This document shows, piece by piece, positions 21,568 through 31,750 of a DNA stretch of 64,000 bases (its first letter is position 1; each line of letters opens with the position of its first letter). The stretch is from assembly GCA_030704615.1 (NCBI GenBank), contig CM060731.1:9610001-9674000 (forward strand). The letters run 5' to 3'. The notes under the pieces are model-generated. The model saw only the letters and a list, made by a program, of their open reading frames with translations. It did not search any database and was not told where the DNA came from. The position numbers and the translations under genes are program-made. The DNA is from Takakia lepidozioides (lineage: Eukaryota; Streptophyta; Takakiopsida; Takakiales; Takakiaceae).

Positions 21568-21686
21568 CTGCAAGTGCAGCTCTCAAGGGCTCACAAAACT
21601 CGGTGAGGTCCAGCTCCTCAACAGCTTTGAGCACATCCTCAGCATTGATGGTTTGTCGCTTTGATTCACGACATATTTCATTTGCT
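21568..21686 (-). pseudogene. NF-YB11/Dpb3-like histone-fold exon
   Basis: The minus strand carries an AG acceptor near 21,687, then NEICRESKRQTINAEDVLK and AVEELDLTEFCEPLRAALA, then a GT donor at 21,567-21,566. This is the C-terminal half of the histone fold of the NF-YB-like, Dpb3/POLE3-type subunit. The exon ends one base into a codon and the next exon (21,068) begins with the two matching bases, so the intron of about 500 bp is phase-consistent. The first helices and start codon are missing. Host proteins of this type act in DNA polymerase epsilon or chromatin complexes. Confidence 0.7.
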
Positions 21687-21779
21687 CTGTTACAGCAGAG
21701 ACCATCCCTGGTGTGTTCATTGGTCCATCCTTTCCTTCCCTCCCCCTCATCTCTTTCCCTCTTTTCCTCTCTTTTCGAA

Positions 21780-21880
21780 TCATAGTTAATCTGGAGCTTG
21801 AAATCCGGCCCTTTTGGATGAATCTGGACCCACACTCGATCCTTGCTCCTTCAGCTATCCATGTCTGTGCTTGCAAGGTG
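21780..21880 (-). pseudogene. OSB PDF-exon start, truncated
   Basis: The minus strand reads HPKGPDFKLQINYDS and then diverges into a Lys/Glu/Arg-rich stretch unrelated to OSB. The upstream bases match the intron end seen before the other PDF copies. It marks another junction where OSB-derived and NF-YB-derived fragments are fused. Confidence 0.55.
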
Positions 21881-21884
21881 AACG

Positions 21885-22061
21885 ATGGCGGAAAACACAG
21901 AGTTCCTGCAGTTCAAGAAGATTAAGATCCGGGCATTGCGGGCAGTTCCAAAAACGTTGGCGCGGAGATTTCTATTGGCCTATTTCACGTGGGCCGTCCG
22001 GGCAGATTCCAAAGAAATTGACGACGACGATGACCTGGCTACGATGACGTGTCTACGATGA
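21885..22061 (+). CDS. Small 58-codon open frame, unknown
   Basis: An ATG at 21,885 opens a frame beginning MAENTEFLQF, basic in the middle, with a run of five Asp near the end and a TGA at 22,061. The end lies in a short GATGACCTGG repeat. It could be the first exon of a captured gene or chance. I do not recognise it, and there is no evidence of expression. Confidence 0.2.
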   Translation: MAENTEFLQFKKIKIRALRAVPKTLARRFLLAYFTWAVRADSKEIDDDDDLATMTCLR

Positions 22062-23945
22062 CCTGGTTACGATGACCTGGCACTATGGCACCCTATTCCT
22101 GCTCTACGCTAAACTAGCTTCCGACCTTCGGTCGTCGCTAGAATTTAAACACAATACTCCAAGCTCACTCTTTAACATGGCCTGGCAGTTAGAATTCTTT
22201 GTTTTCAAAAATTCATAAGTCCCTGCTACATTCTTTGATTCACTTTCTGTAAAGCATCAGCTGTAACCTAAGCTTTACTCCACAAGATTCTAGAATTATT
22301 TTGTGAATCAAAGTTCATAAAAAGGTTTTTAACTCAAATCGTAGCTGCTCATAATTTAAAAAAAAAACTATTTGCAGTCAAGAATTGCCCTTGTTCAAAA
22401 ATTCATAATTCTGCACTCACCACTTGTTTTCCTTAAATTTGGATCAGATTCCCATTGACATTCTTCCTTCTATGAGATTCAATCAGCACCTCTTCTAGAT
22501 CATCCAAACACTAATTAAGGTCTCAGCTTGAAGTTAGTAATTTAAGCAATAAGATTGGATGTGCTGGGCCAACAAAGAAAACAACTAAGTCACATCCTAC
22601 TATGATTTTCCAGTTGAAAATCGATAGGGCGGTATTCTGATGATTAGCCGCCTTCAACTTAAGTACCCCAGGCTCGTTACATGGAAAAGATAGAAGAGAA
22701 CAGAGCATGGAAGAAAGAAGCAAAAGAAAACAACCAACCAAAACGAGACAATTTTACAATGATTTGGCAGTAGCTTAGGAGTGCTAGATTTCCAGGGTCG
22801 TTTCCCCTAGCGCGGCGTAAATCTAGGACTGTCTAGGATACCTGAAATTCAGATTCAAGGCTGTCTCTATAGAACTCCAAGTAGGTATAGAGGGTAATCT
22901 TATACAACATAATCAACTACTCGAGGTAGATTTTCTTCACACGGTGCTCACCCGAACACTAGTCCCAAGTTGATGTAGTTGATGGTGCAGGTTTGATGAA
23001 TTCTGCTCACGGACTAATCTGAATTGTTATGGTACGAACGATCTATCAGATTATAAGAGGGTATGTACACGAACACTCAAAGGAAATCTAGACAATAACA
23101 CTTATCTACTTCAAGCATGCAAGTCTCGGTGTACCACACGACTCACGTCCACTAACACGGCACCTTGATCCCCACGGCTTGCGGTTGTAATATTTACTCA
23201 AAAACAGTTCACTATACACCTTGCTTCTTCACTACAACATCTAGCCTACACTAAAACGAAGAAAGAGAGCGAAGAGGAAGAGAGGGAGCGAGAGAAATAA
23301 GAACTCGATTGTCTGTTCTCTCTTTCGCCGGCTGATTTATATCAGTCCGTCGCCCTACATCCGTCACTTGTTTTGACCACTTTCATCCATCCATTTCTCC
23401 AAAAAATAATAAATTATTACTGGTGCATTTAAGCACCGACACCTAGTTAGAGTTTTTAATTAATTTTCCCTAGAGTGTTCATTAATATAAGATTTTTTTT
23501 TTTTGTTTTAATCCTTCAGATCTGCGCCCTCCACCTGAACGGTCCAGATCGAACCATGTGTTTTTTCCTCCATCCATTGTCATCCGTCCAGAGATCCAGC
23601 CCATAATCCATCCATCCATGGTCCCATCCGCTGATTTCATCCATTTTCATTCTTCCTCATAATTTTCATCTATCTGTAACTTTCATCCATTCAGGGACAT
23701 GACCAACTTAAATTGATACATGAACCGTTTTAAATCCTCATGAATGTTGCTCCTCATCCATGTCATTCATCCATTTGGGAAGTGGGGATCGCTACCCTTG
23801 ATAAACCAATATCCAGCGGTTCACATTTATCATTGTTTTCCCATTAGATCCCTTTCTCGTACTATGTTGAGATCGGGGAGAGGTTCCCATGCTTGAAGTA
23901 ACGAGTTGTAGCGTTGTTCTAACTAACTAATTGTCACCTAAGAAG
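22062..23945. other. No recognised gene; possible minus-strand LTR or promoter
   Basis: This stretch lacks long open frames. On the minus strand a TATAAAT motif lies near 23,335-23,342. It is followed downstream by a CT-rich leader and a long G/C-mixed region (23,300-22,760), the layout of an LTR promoter. Its place 3' of the truncated array module would fit a 3' LTR, but I found no clean TG...CA ends, no duplicate and no primer site, so it is not called as one. Confidence 0.35.
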
Positions 23946-24011
23946 TAAACACGTTCCTTCTGCAGATGTCGTTCCCACAGAGTCGTTCCCTGCCAATGAT
24001 AACCGTTTCCT

Positions 24012-24285
24012 ATGTACGCTGTGACGGGTTGTGCCTAACTGTGTCGGGCTATGACTGGTTGTGTGAAACTGTACGAAGTTGTGTCGGGTTGTATCGTGCT
24101 GTGTCTGGCTGTGCGAAGCTGTGTCGAGCTATGATAGACTGTGAATAACTGTGATAGGCTGTGATTGACTGTGACAGACTGTGTAAGGCTGTGTCGGACT
24201 GTGTAAGGCTGTGTATGGTTGTGATAGACTATGATAGGCTGTGTACGACTGTGTAAGACTGTGACTGAGTGTGTAAGCCTGTCTA
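24012..24285 (+). repeat. GCTGTG-rich tandem array (array 3)
   Basis: The same 11-bp type of unit as array 1 (GGCTGTGTCGG, GACTGTGTAAG and variants) is repeated about 24 times. About 50 bp before it also match the bases before array 1 (TCGTTCCCTG, CAATGATAAC). It marks the left end of the second copy of the module. Confidence 0.9.
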
Positions 24286-24457
24286 CCACCCCTAAAACAT
24301 GTGTTTGTCACCCCTAAGGCCTCTGTTGGTCTAAGTCTACCATCCGTAAGTCTGCGCAAAAATTAAGGGTACCCCACAGAACCCATAAAAGTGTCTAAGT
24401 CCCAGACAGCCCTCTAACATTACTCCTCCCCCTCTCAAAAAGTCGTGTCCTCACGGT

Positions 24458-25262
24458 TTATTGTTTAGGATCAGCAAACCTTTGTGAGCGAGCACCCTTT
24501 TGTCGGTGAGAGTCTCTTGAAGGGCTCTGTGTGCGAGCTCGAGCCCTGTCACTGGCTGATGGAGATGAATGACGACTAGCTGGAACTGCCAACCCTGTGT
24601 TAGTTTGAGAAAAAGGTAAATGTTGTGGTATAGGAGATCCCCGTCGTCTTTTGTCCGCCATTGCTAATTCATACTCCTCCGCCATGTCCAAATCGCCCTC
24701 CACTGAACCAGTAGTATCAGAATCATCTTCCCCCCTGAGGTGTTTCACTGGCCGAACTTTAAGTTGCTCCTCAGGAATCCTGCGTGACATACAGTGTTCG
24801 CCCACCATGTCAGGAATCTTAAACTGTACTACTTACTTTAATCGCTTACAAGCAAAATGAGTGAACTCCCTGAACTCCTTGGCCGTATAGATAAAGGTGT
24901 GCCAATGACTTTGGAACAGTATAAGTATTTCCAGGCTTCATGTCCCTTATAGAAAAAAATATCATCAGGGCCCAATTTCTCTGTGGCCAAGTTGTTCCAA
25001 GCCAAGTTAAACCATGAACGAAGCTAGGAATCCTTCTGCATCATGACTTTCGCATCATACAGATACATATGGGGTGGAACTGAAGGTAAGACCCCATGAT
25101 CCTCACTGGAATAACTCAGAAATCATGATTGCATCTTCTGCTGCTCAATGTGATAACGCGCAATGAAACAAGCAACATAGTATAATCCACAGCCCATGAC
25201 AATACTAGATACTTCCTTGGTCTTGGTGTAGATGTACCTATGAACAACCTGGAAGGCAATTA
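24458..25262 (-). pseudogene. Truncated second copy of the array-flanked protein (C-terminal part)
   Basis: The 116-codon frame from 24,808 matches the C-terminus of the large frame at 10,590 (KVRPVKHLRG, SDTTGS, DMAEEYE, KRRGSPIP). The bases up to 25,262 match 10,900-11,276 with frameshifts and stops. Homology ends at 25,258-25,263 within the bases AATT(G), where gypsy integrase sequence starts. The N-terminal 75% of the protein and array 2 are lost. Confidence 0.8.
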
Positions 25263-25808
25263 ATTGGTGGGAATGAAATGGCCCATCTTACTGAACCTAT
25301 CCACCACCACCATGATTGCATCAAATCCTTTTGACAGCGGCATAGCAGTCATGAAATCCATCGAGACACTTTCCCAAGACCCCTCTGGAATCGGCAAGGG
25401 TTGTAACAGCCCCGCTTGCTTTTTGTACTCACTCTAGTTTTATTGGTATGTGGTGCATGTCTTGACATACTCCTTGGCCTCCTCCCTCAGTTTGGGCCAG
25501 AAATACTTTTTTTGCAAGAGTGCCGCGGTGCGCTTGGCTCCGCCGTGGCCCGCAAGCGGGCCATCGTGGCATTCTCTCAGGAGACTATCTCTGATCCCTC
25601 CCTTCGGCACGTAGAGGCACTTTTGCTTGTACCGGAGCAGTCCATTATGCAAGTGAAACTGCGATTTAAACCCCATCCTCAAGTCCCGCATCACGGACTT
25701 CGTCATCTCATCCTTCCGGTAAGCCTTCCGGATCTTCTTTTGGAGCACCGCCTCGCCCCTGTACACCAACATGAGCTGTTGTTTTCTACTTAAAGCATCG
25801 GCCACCAC
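25263..25808 (-). pseudogene. Gypsy C integrase, N-terminal part
   Basis: After NVVADALSRK of the RNase H end, the frame carries the zinc-finger region (LLRECHDGPLAGHGGAKR, then VKTCTTYQ with the second Cys replaced by Tyr), FWPKL and QPLPIPEG. It reaches the first catalytic Asp in SMDFMTAMP and ends after [11 protein letters not shown]. The other two catalytic residues are gone. Two stops lie near 25,437. Confidence 0.8.
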
Positions 25809-26930
25809 ATTGTCTCGTCCCGGTTTGTACTAGATATCCATGTCGAACACCGCCAAAGTGTCTTGCTACCTAAGTTATTTTGGGGACAACTTAGGCTGCG
25901 TGGCAAAATACTTCACCGTGACATTGTTCGTGAACACCTTCACTGGGTTGGAACCAACATAGTGGCGCAGCTCAAGGCAATGCATCACCGCCTTCATTTC
26001 TTTCTCGTGCGTAGGCCACCGTCGCTCCACTTCATACAGTTTCTTACTTTCGTAAGCCACTGGAGTCCATCCTGCATGAGTACACCCCCAATTGCGAGTC
26101 CGACGCATCTGTATGAATCTCCAATGGATGGTCGAACTCCGGGATTTTCAGGAGTGGAGCTTCCGCCATCCGCTGCTTCAACTCGACAAAAGCTTGGCCA
26201 TTAAAGGTGTTCCATACCCATACCTTGGACTTACACAAAAGGTCTGACAGCGGCCCCGCAATCTTGGCAAAATTTCTCACATACTTTCGGTAATAGGAGG
26301 CGAGTCCTAGGAAGGATCGCACTCCCGGGACCGAAGTCGGAGGCTCCCAGTCCAATATTGCCCTCACCTTTCTGTCATCCATTTTGATCCCATCCTGTGT
26401 AATCACATGCCCTAGGAACTCCACTTTTGTGACCCCGAATTCGCACTTTGAAGCTTTGGCATACAACTTCCCTTCCCGCAATTTCTAGAACACCCTTTTG
26501 AGATGCTCCAAGTGCTCTTCCTTCGTTTTCGAGTACATCAAGATGTCATCAATGTACACGATCACAAAGTCATCCAACCACTCCTGGAAAAGGCTAGTCA
26601 TTAGCGTGCTAAAGGTTGCGGGTACATTGGTGAGCCCAAAAGGCATTACCAAGAACTCATATGAACCATATCTTGTCCTGCACGCGGTCTTCTCCTCATC
26701 TCCTTCTGCCACTCGTATTTTATGGTAGCCGAAGCGCAAATTGATCCGGCTGAAATACTTCGCTCCTGCCAACCGATCGAAGAGGTCGTTGATCCTTGGC
26801 AAAGGGTACCGGTTTTTGATAGTCACCTTATTCAAAGCCCTGTAATCGACACACATTCGCAGCGTCCCATCCTTTTTGTCTGCGAATAGCACCGGGGCTC
26901 CGTAAGGTGACTTATTCGGCCGGATGTACC
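25809..26930 (-). pseudogene. Gypsy C reverse transcriptase and RNase H
   Basis: Reverse transcriptase runs from about 26,930: [58 protein letters not shown] and the catalytic [12 protein letters not shown] near 26,550. KVEFLGHVI and the connection SFLGLASYYRKYV follow. RNase H begins with IHTDASD near 26,120. A frameshift near 26,100, a TAG at 26,485 and several stops near 25,830-25,870 inactivate it. Confidence 0.9.
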
Positions 26931-26934
26931 CCTT

Positions 26935-27591
26935 TCACATTAGATCTTTGAGCTGAGCCTTTAGCTCGACCAACTCTCTGTGGCTCAACCGGTAGGGCGC
27001 CTTGGCAGGCGGCTTTGATCCTGGTATCACCTTTATCTTGTGGTCTACTCCTCTTCGCGGTGGTAAGCCGCTTGGTAAATCCTCCGGCATCTCATCTTGG
27101 TATTTCTCCAAGATCCCCTTGGTCCAATCTGGGCTCGCCTCCCTATCGCCTTCTCTTTCCTCTTGTCTTACGTAAAGCAAAAACTGGGGCTCGTGTGGCT
27201 CCTCCACGACCTACTCCTTTGCTGTCAGCAGGTTTATTTGCCCTCCCACTCGGTTGGACGTTTTCGACACTCGTAAAACTTCGCCACCATCCCCACACGG
27301 TAGCGTGACTATTCTCTTGCGGCCATCTATGACCGCTCTGGATTTGCTCAAAAAGGTCATCCCCAAAATGAGATCCACTCCATCGATCTCGCAAATGGTG
27401 AAGTTCTCACATCCCTCCCAACTCCCAAGCTGAAGAGGAACATCGAACGCCAACCTCGTTGCCAATTGTGGTTCTCCTTTGGCCGAACGCATTTCAATGG
27501 AGGCCCCCACATTACTTGTCGGGAGCCCCAGCTTCCGTGCCGTTGCCGGTGTCATGAAGTGCGACGCTCCTGTGTCCACCAACAACGACAC
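26935..27591 (-). pseudogene. Gypsy C aspartic protease and linker to reverse transcriptase
   Basis: The protease shows LLVDTGASHFM with the catalytic Asp in DTGAS, and further on LILGMTFLSK, typical of retroviral-type pepsin-like proteases that mature Gag-Pol. A TAG at about 27,211 separates it from a linker ending KAPYRLSHRELVELKAQL, which leads into reverse transcriptase after a TGA at 26,935. Confidence 0.85.
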
Positions 27592-27597
27592 GTTAGT

Positions 27598-28191
27598 TCA
27601 GGAAATTATCCCACTCACGAACATTAACTGACGCCCTTTACGCAAGGGGCCAGTCTCCTGGTACAACTCACAAGAGTAGTTGTCTACCTTGCAAGTCTTG
27701 GCGACCACCGCTTCCACCAAGCGGCTGATGGAATCTTCGGACAGCTCCGTGGTTGCCCGAGTCATGTTTAATTGTCGGGGTTTCACGCACTTCTAAGCCA
27801 TGTGCCCGGGCTCCCCGCAATTAAAGCACACTCCATCGAAGGTCGCCTTCTGTCCGCCACAAACCGCCGCACCTGATTTTCCTTTTGGAGCACCGGGTGC
27901 CGCCTTGACGTGTGAAGGCCCTCCCCTCGATTTCCATGTGTCATTGTTGCTACATGGCCTATCCCACTTCTTTTCCGGTCAGAAGGAGTCACCCTCCCGC
28001 CGGGTCTTCTTGTGGTTCAGCTCTGTACGGCCTTGTCTTTCGCACCTAGGGACATCCGATAAACATTTAGCCCTTTCAATTGCCTCGTTCAAAGTCTTAG
28101 GTGGCTTCTCCTCCAACTTCCACCTGGCCCATGGGGCCAGTCCCGCCACAAAGTTGAAGACCATTTCTGGTTCTGCCATATTTTCCAACAT
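27598..28191 (-). pseudogene. Gypsy C gag C-terminus with CCHC zinc knuckle
   Basis: The segment from 28,191 (VFNFVAGLAPWARWKLEEK) is the end of a gypsy capsid domain. A TGA at about 27,979 interrupts the frame. Downstream, CFNCGEPGHMA, a stop at about 27,797, and KC form one CCHC knuckle. The capsid N-terminus is missing at the 28,190 junction. Confidence 0.8.
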
Positions 28192-28199
28192 ATGATGAA

Positions 28200-29085
28200 T
28201 GATATCTTTCGAGAATTTTAAGATGAATTTGGAGTCATCTATTTGGATGACATTTTGATATTTTCACATAATGAAGAAGAACATGGCCGCCATGTACGCC
28301 TGGTCCTTGATAAATTAAGAGAAAGAGGACTATATGCCAAGTTGGAAAAATATATTTTCCTTCAATCTGAGGTCGAATTTCTGGGCTACATTATTTCCGA
28401 CAAAGACGTCTTTATGGATCAGAAGAAAATACAAACCATCATCGAGTGGATTAAACCAACTTCGGTCCGAGATGTACAATGTTTTCTGGGATTTGCAAAT
28501 TTTTATAGAATCTTCATCAATGACTACTCCAAAATTGCTGCACCATTGACACGACTAACAGGGAAGGACAAATTTGTATGGGACGAGAAGGCTGATTAGG
28601 CATTTGAAAGGCTGAAGCAGGCATTTACAACGGCCCCAATACTGGTACATGCAGACCCATCTAAATCATTCTTTTTGGAAGCAGATGCATCGGACTTTGC
28701 ACTTGGCGCTATACTTTCTCAATACGGTACGGATGACCGACTTCATCCTGTTGGTTTTCGTTCTCGCAAATTTTCCGCTGCAGAGATCAATTATGAAATC
28801 CATGACAAATAACTTATAAGGATCATCGATGCTTTTGAGGAGTGGCGTCACCTATTGGAGGGAGCTAAACATTAGGTCACTGTCGACACCGATCACAAAA
28901 ACCTCGAATATTTTATGAGTGCTCGTGTTTTGAATCAACGTCAAGCAAGATGGGGTATGTCACTAACAAGGTTTGATTTTGTTATTACCTATCGCCCCGG
29001 ACATCTTCAAGGGAAACCCGATGCTCTTTCTCGACGATTGTATCTTGCGCCGAAAAAAGGGGAGATAGCTTTTGACCAATAGAAA
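28200..29085 (+). pseudogene. Chromovirus D reverse transcriptase end and RNase H
   Basis: Reverse transcriptase starts just before GVIYLDDILIFS (catalytic YLDD). VEFLGYIIS and CFLGFANFYR follow, then RNase [30 protein letters not shown] and [16 protein letters not shown]. Stops at 28,219, 28,597, 28,810, 28,873 and 29,080 lie in an otherwise continuous frame. Confidence 0.88.
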
Positions 29086-30390
29086 TCCATCATCTTGAAA
29101 CCAACAAATCTCCAATTGAATATGCTATCAATGTCCACCTATGACGATGCAGAGATCATAAAAGAGATTCAGGAAGCACTGAAGAGCGACCAATTTGCTA
29201 TGACACTACGAAGTGAACTAAATCGACCTCGAGACAACCCACATGTTACAAACGACTTCGAATTCAAAGATGGCTTACTTTATTTCAAATGACTTCTCTA
29301 TGTACCTCCAGGACCTACACGACTGCAAATTCTTCAAACATGTCATGATCCTCCGACTGCAGGACATTTCGGCTTCAACAAAACAATGGAATTGATATCC
29401 AGGGACTATTGGTGGCCGCAGATGTGGAAACTCGTGAAAGAATTTATAAAATCTTGCGACACGTGTGCTATAACAAAGGGACCACGACATCGACCTTACG
29501 GCCTTCTTCAACCATTACCCATTCCCAATGGTCCATGGTCGTCCGTGTCTATGGACTTTATTACAGACCTTTCAATTTCCAAGACCACCGATTCAATCCT
29601 TGTTATTATAGATCGTTTTACAAAGATGACACATTTCATTCCATGTAATAAGACGGTTACCGGTGAGAAAACTGCAAGACTCTTCCTCAATAATATATAC
29701 CGCATTCAGGGACTCCCGAAGGACATCGTATCTGATCGAAGACCACAGTTCATATCAAATTTTTGGAGGGGATTATTTCACATATTAGATACTAAGATCA
29801 ATCTCTCTACAACTAATCATCCACAAACTGATGGTCAAACCGAATGCATAAACCAGATTTTGGAGCAGTATTTTCACTGTACGATAAATTATCACCAAAA
29901 TAATTGGACGGACCTTCTGTCATTGGCTGAGTTTGCCTACAACAACACTATACTTTCTTCGACCAAACAAACATCATTTTTCTCCAATTATGGTCATCAT
30001 CCTCGAGCAAACCCTTTCCACACGAAGACTGTTGGAAGCCCTGCTGCAGAAAATCTTGCTATTCATCTTGCTATTCATCTTGCTACGATTCACAAGGAGC
30101 TTACATTCCACCTCGTAGAAGCTCAAAAATAATACAATGAGTATGCAGATCAACATCGTCAACTCCAACCCCAGTTCAAGGTCGGAGATCGTGTGTGGCT
30201 TCTTTGATGGGACATACAAACCTCGCGACCATCAAGGAAGTTGGATTATCAACGTCTGGGACTATTCAAAATTATTCGACAAATAAATCCGGTTAGTTTT
30301 CGGCTTGAACTCCCACGAAGTATGCGTATCCATCCAGTTTTTCATGTTTTATTATTGGAGTTGTATCGTCCATCGAATATTCCAGGGAGA
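29086..30390 (+). pseudogene. Chromovirus D integrase
   Basis: The zinc finger reads CHDPPTAGHFGF and CDTC. The core has the first Asp in SMDFITDL, the second in SDRRPQFISNFW and Glu in NHPQTDGQTECIN. The 248-codon open frame at 29,386-30,132 covers the core. Stops at 29,290, 30,130 and 30,205 break it. The C-terminal module continues ([22 protein letters not shown]) to about 30,390, where a frameshift occurs. Confidence 0.88.
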
Positions 30391-30640
30391 GTCTCCATAC
30401 ACCACCTCCATCAATCGAAGTCAATCAGGAAATCGAGTATGAAGTCGACGAAGTCCTAGACTCTCGCATCAGTATAAACGTCTTGAGTATTTCGTATATT
30501 GGAAAGAATACGACATCAGCGAACGATCGTGGGACCCTTCATCCAACCTTGCTAATGCATCTGACAAAGTCCAAGAGTTTCATCAACGATATTCAGCTAA
30601 GCCCCGAGCTACACGTCACAACGATGATGTCAGCCAAGTT
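30391..30640 (+). pseudogene. Chromovirus D chromodomain
   Basis: Across two frameshifts (near 30,390 and 30,478) the sequence encodes [13 protein letters not shown] and then RLEYFVYWKEYDISERSWDP, SSNLANASDKVQEF. This is the chromodomain pattern that ends integrase in chromoviruses and directs insertion by reading histone marks. Its presence defines the element as a chromovirus. The frameshifts make it non-functional. Confidence 0.8.
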
Positions 30641-30751
30641 AGTTTCAAGATGAAGACTTCACATTCAGTATATCTGATATACAATAAAGAGGGAGGTTCT
30701 CCAATTTTAAGCAAGTTTAAGATTTTACCGCTCCTCGATGAACTCGACGCT

Positions 30752-30762
30752 AGAGGAGGGGG
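30752..30762 (+). promoter_or_regulatory. Polypurine tract of chromovirus D
   Basis: The purine run AGAGGAGGGGG directly precedes TGATGTCACA, the presumed LTR start at 30,763. In LTR elements this tract primes plus-strand synthesis, and its abutment to TG sets the LTR boundary. Confidence 0.8.
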
Positions 30763-30955
30763 TGATGTCACAGACATAGCCCAGAGGAACTTATCAGGGG
30801 TAAATACCAAAAATTACCAAATTATCATGTTATTGAAAGTTACCGTGATCTATCATGATCTACCATGATTTATCATAAATTACCAAGTTACCGGGAGTTT
30901 ACCAAATTACCGAGAGTAACTTGGGAAACTGCTCAGGAAGCTTCCTTTGGAAAAA

Positions 30956-31046
30956 ACTTCTCCATCAAGATACCTCATTTGTTTAAGGAAACTTCTCCAT
31001 CAAGAAACCTTTGTTTAATCTTGGAAACTTCTCCATCAAGAAACCT
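30956..31046 (+). repeat. Three-copy U3 repeat of the LTR
   Basis: AACTTCTCCATCAAGANACCT occurs at 30,956, 30,990 and 31,026, spaced about 35 bp, just upstream of the TATA box. Such repeats often act as enhancers in LTR promoters; that role here is inferred. Confidence 0.8.
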
Positions 31047-31085
31047 CCTTTGGGGAAGCCTCTTAGGGAACCTCCTAGTAGCCAG

Positions 31086-31093
31086 TATATATA
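31086..31093 (+). promoter_or_regulatory. LTR TATA box
   Basis: TATATATA lies about 325 bp inside the LTR and downstream of the U3 repeats, followed by GGAGGCAAGAC. Position and context fit the core promoter of the retrotransposon. Confidence 0.65.
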
Positions 31094-31559
31094 GGAGGCA
31101 AGACTGGACACTCTTCAGTCTCGCCAACACAAGTTTAAGCTACTCTTGTTTCCAGTCCCAGTACTCCAGTCCAGTTTTCAGCATTCACTACAAGAGATGA
31201 GCGTTTTAGGACTACGACATTTGCGGAGTCATAAAAACTACACTAGGTACACGACTACAAAACGCTGAAATGCGTTGCAATAATAATTTTATCACTCTGT
31301 AGTAATGGATATCACTACATGACTCCGAAAAGGTAGGGAGCATTGGTCAAACATTGTTGACCACGATGACAGGGATGGCTTATATGACTCGCGTCATGTG
31401 GAGGACTACACGTGGATGAATTTTCCTAGAATCGTATGACTTCATGACTGAATATGGTTTCGCAGCTCTAGTTATACGATTGCATCACTACACGTGTCAT
31501 TTTGAAAGCACATACACGAATGTATTCATCTATTGGGTAAGTTCATTCATATTTGCAGA

Positions 31560-31750
31560 CCTATTTTTGAGCAAATGATGCAGGAATGGGCGAGGATATA
31601 CACAGCATGGAGGTGGTATAGAGGCTTCGGAGACGTATAGCAAGTAATGCGGGAAGGGTGAAGCCGGACCGGGTCATGTTCGTTTGTGTTTGCAATGCGT
31701 GTGCCAGCCTGGTCTGCATCCTGCAAATGTGGACTCTTGGCTCCTGTTAG
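31560..31750 (+). pseudogene. PPR scrap at the left of the CACTA element
   Basis: With frame breaks the plus strand encodes EASETYSK, VKPDRVMFVCVCNACASL, part of one PPR motif pair. It is joined to sequence near 31,770-31,870 that also follows the NF-YB fragment tail at 20,880-20,940. Confidence 0.55.

Larger units (their letters stand above)
25258..28191 (-). mobile_element. Ty3/gypsy retrotransposon fragment C (gag end to integrase)
   Basis: On the minus strand the order is gag end, CCHC knuckle, protease, reverse transcriptase, RNase H, integrase, as in Ty3/gypsy. Gag, protease and reverse transcriptase lie in one frame broken by six single stops; a frameshift near 26,100 moves the rest. 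Integrase stops abruptly at 25,263 and gag at about 28,190. No LTR remains. Both edges abut other truncated elements. Confidence 0.85.
28192..30762 (+). mobile_element. Chromovirus (Ty3/gypsy) fragment D, internal part
   Basis: The plus strand carries, from the reverse-transcriptase active site onward, RNase H, integrase, a chromodomain and a purine-rich tract just before an LTR. The frame is continuous from 28,219 to about 30,390 except for eight stops, all at TAA, TAG or TGA positions explainable by C-to-T change of Gln or Arg codons. Everything 5' of the active site is missing. The reverse complement reappears at 62,139-64,000. Confidence 0.9.
30763..31185 (+). mobile_element. 3' LTR of chromovirus D, left part (U3 and start of R)
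   Basis: The LTR starts TGATGTCACA after the polypurine tract. It holds several ACCAAATTA / ATCATG short repeats, a three-copy repeat and a TATATATA box, then is interrupted at 31,186 by a CACTA element. It resumes at 36,875. Without the insertion the LTR is about 600 bp long. Confidence 0.8.

Noticed and set aside
23228-23245. CACTACAAC-like word as a CACTA terminus
   Set aside because: The match stops after about 11 bases, it has the same orientation as the left end at 9,108, and no subterminal motifs follow.
22062-23945. Solo LTR of the array module
   Set aside because: Promoter-like layout only; no duplicate, no clean ends and no target duplication, so it was left as a possibility.
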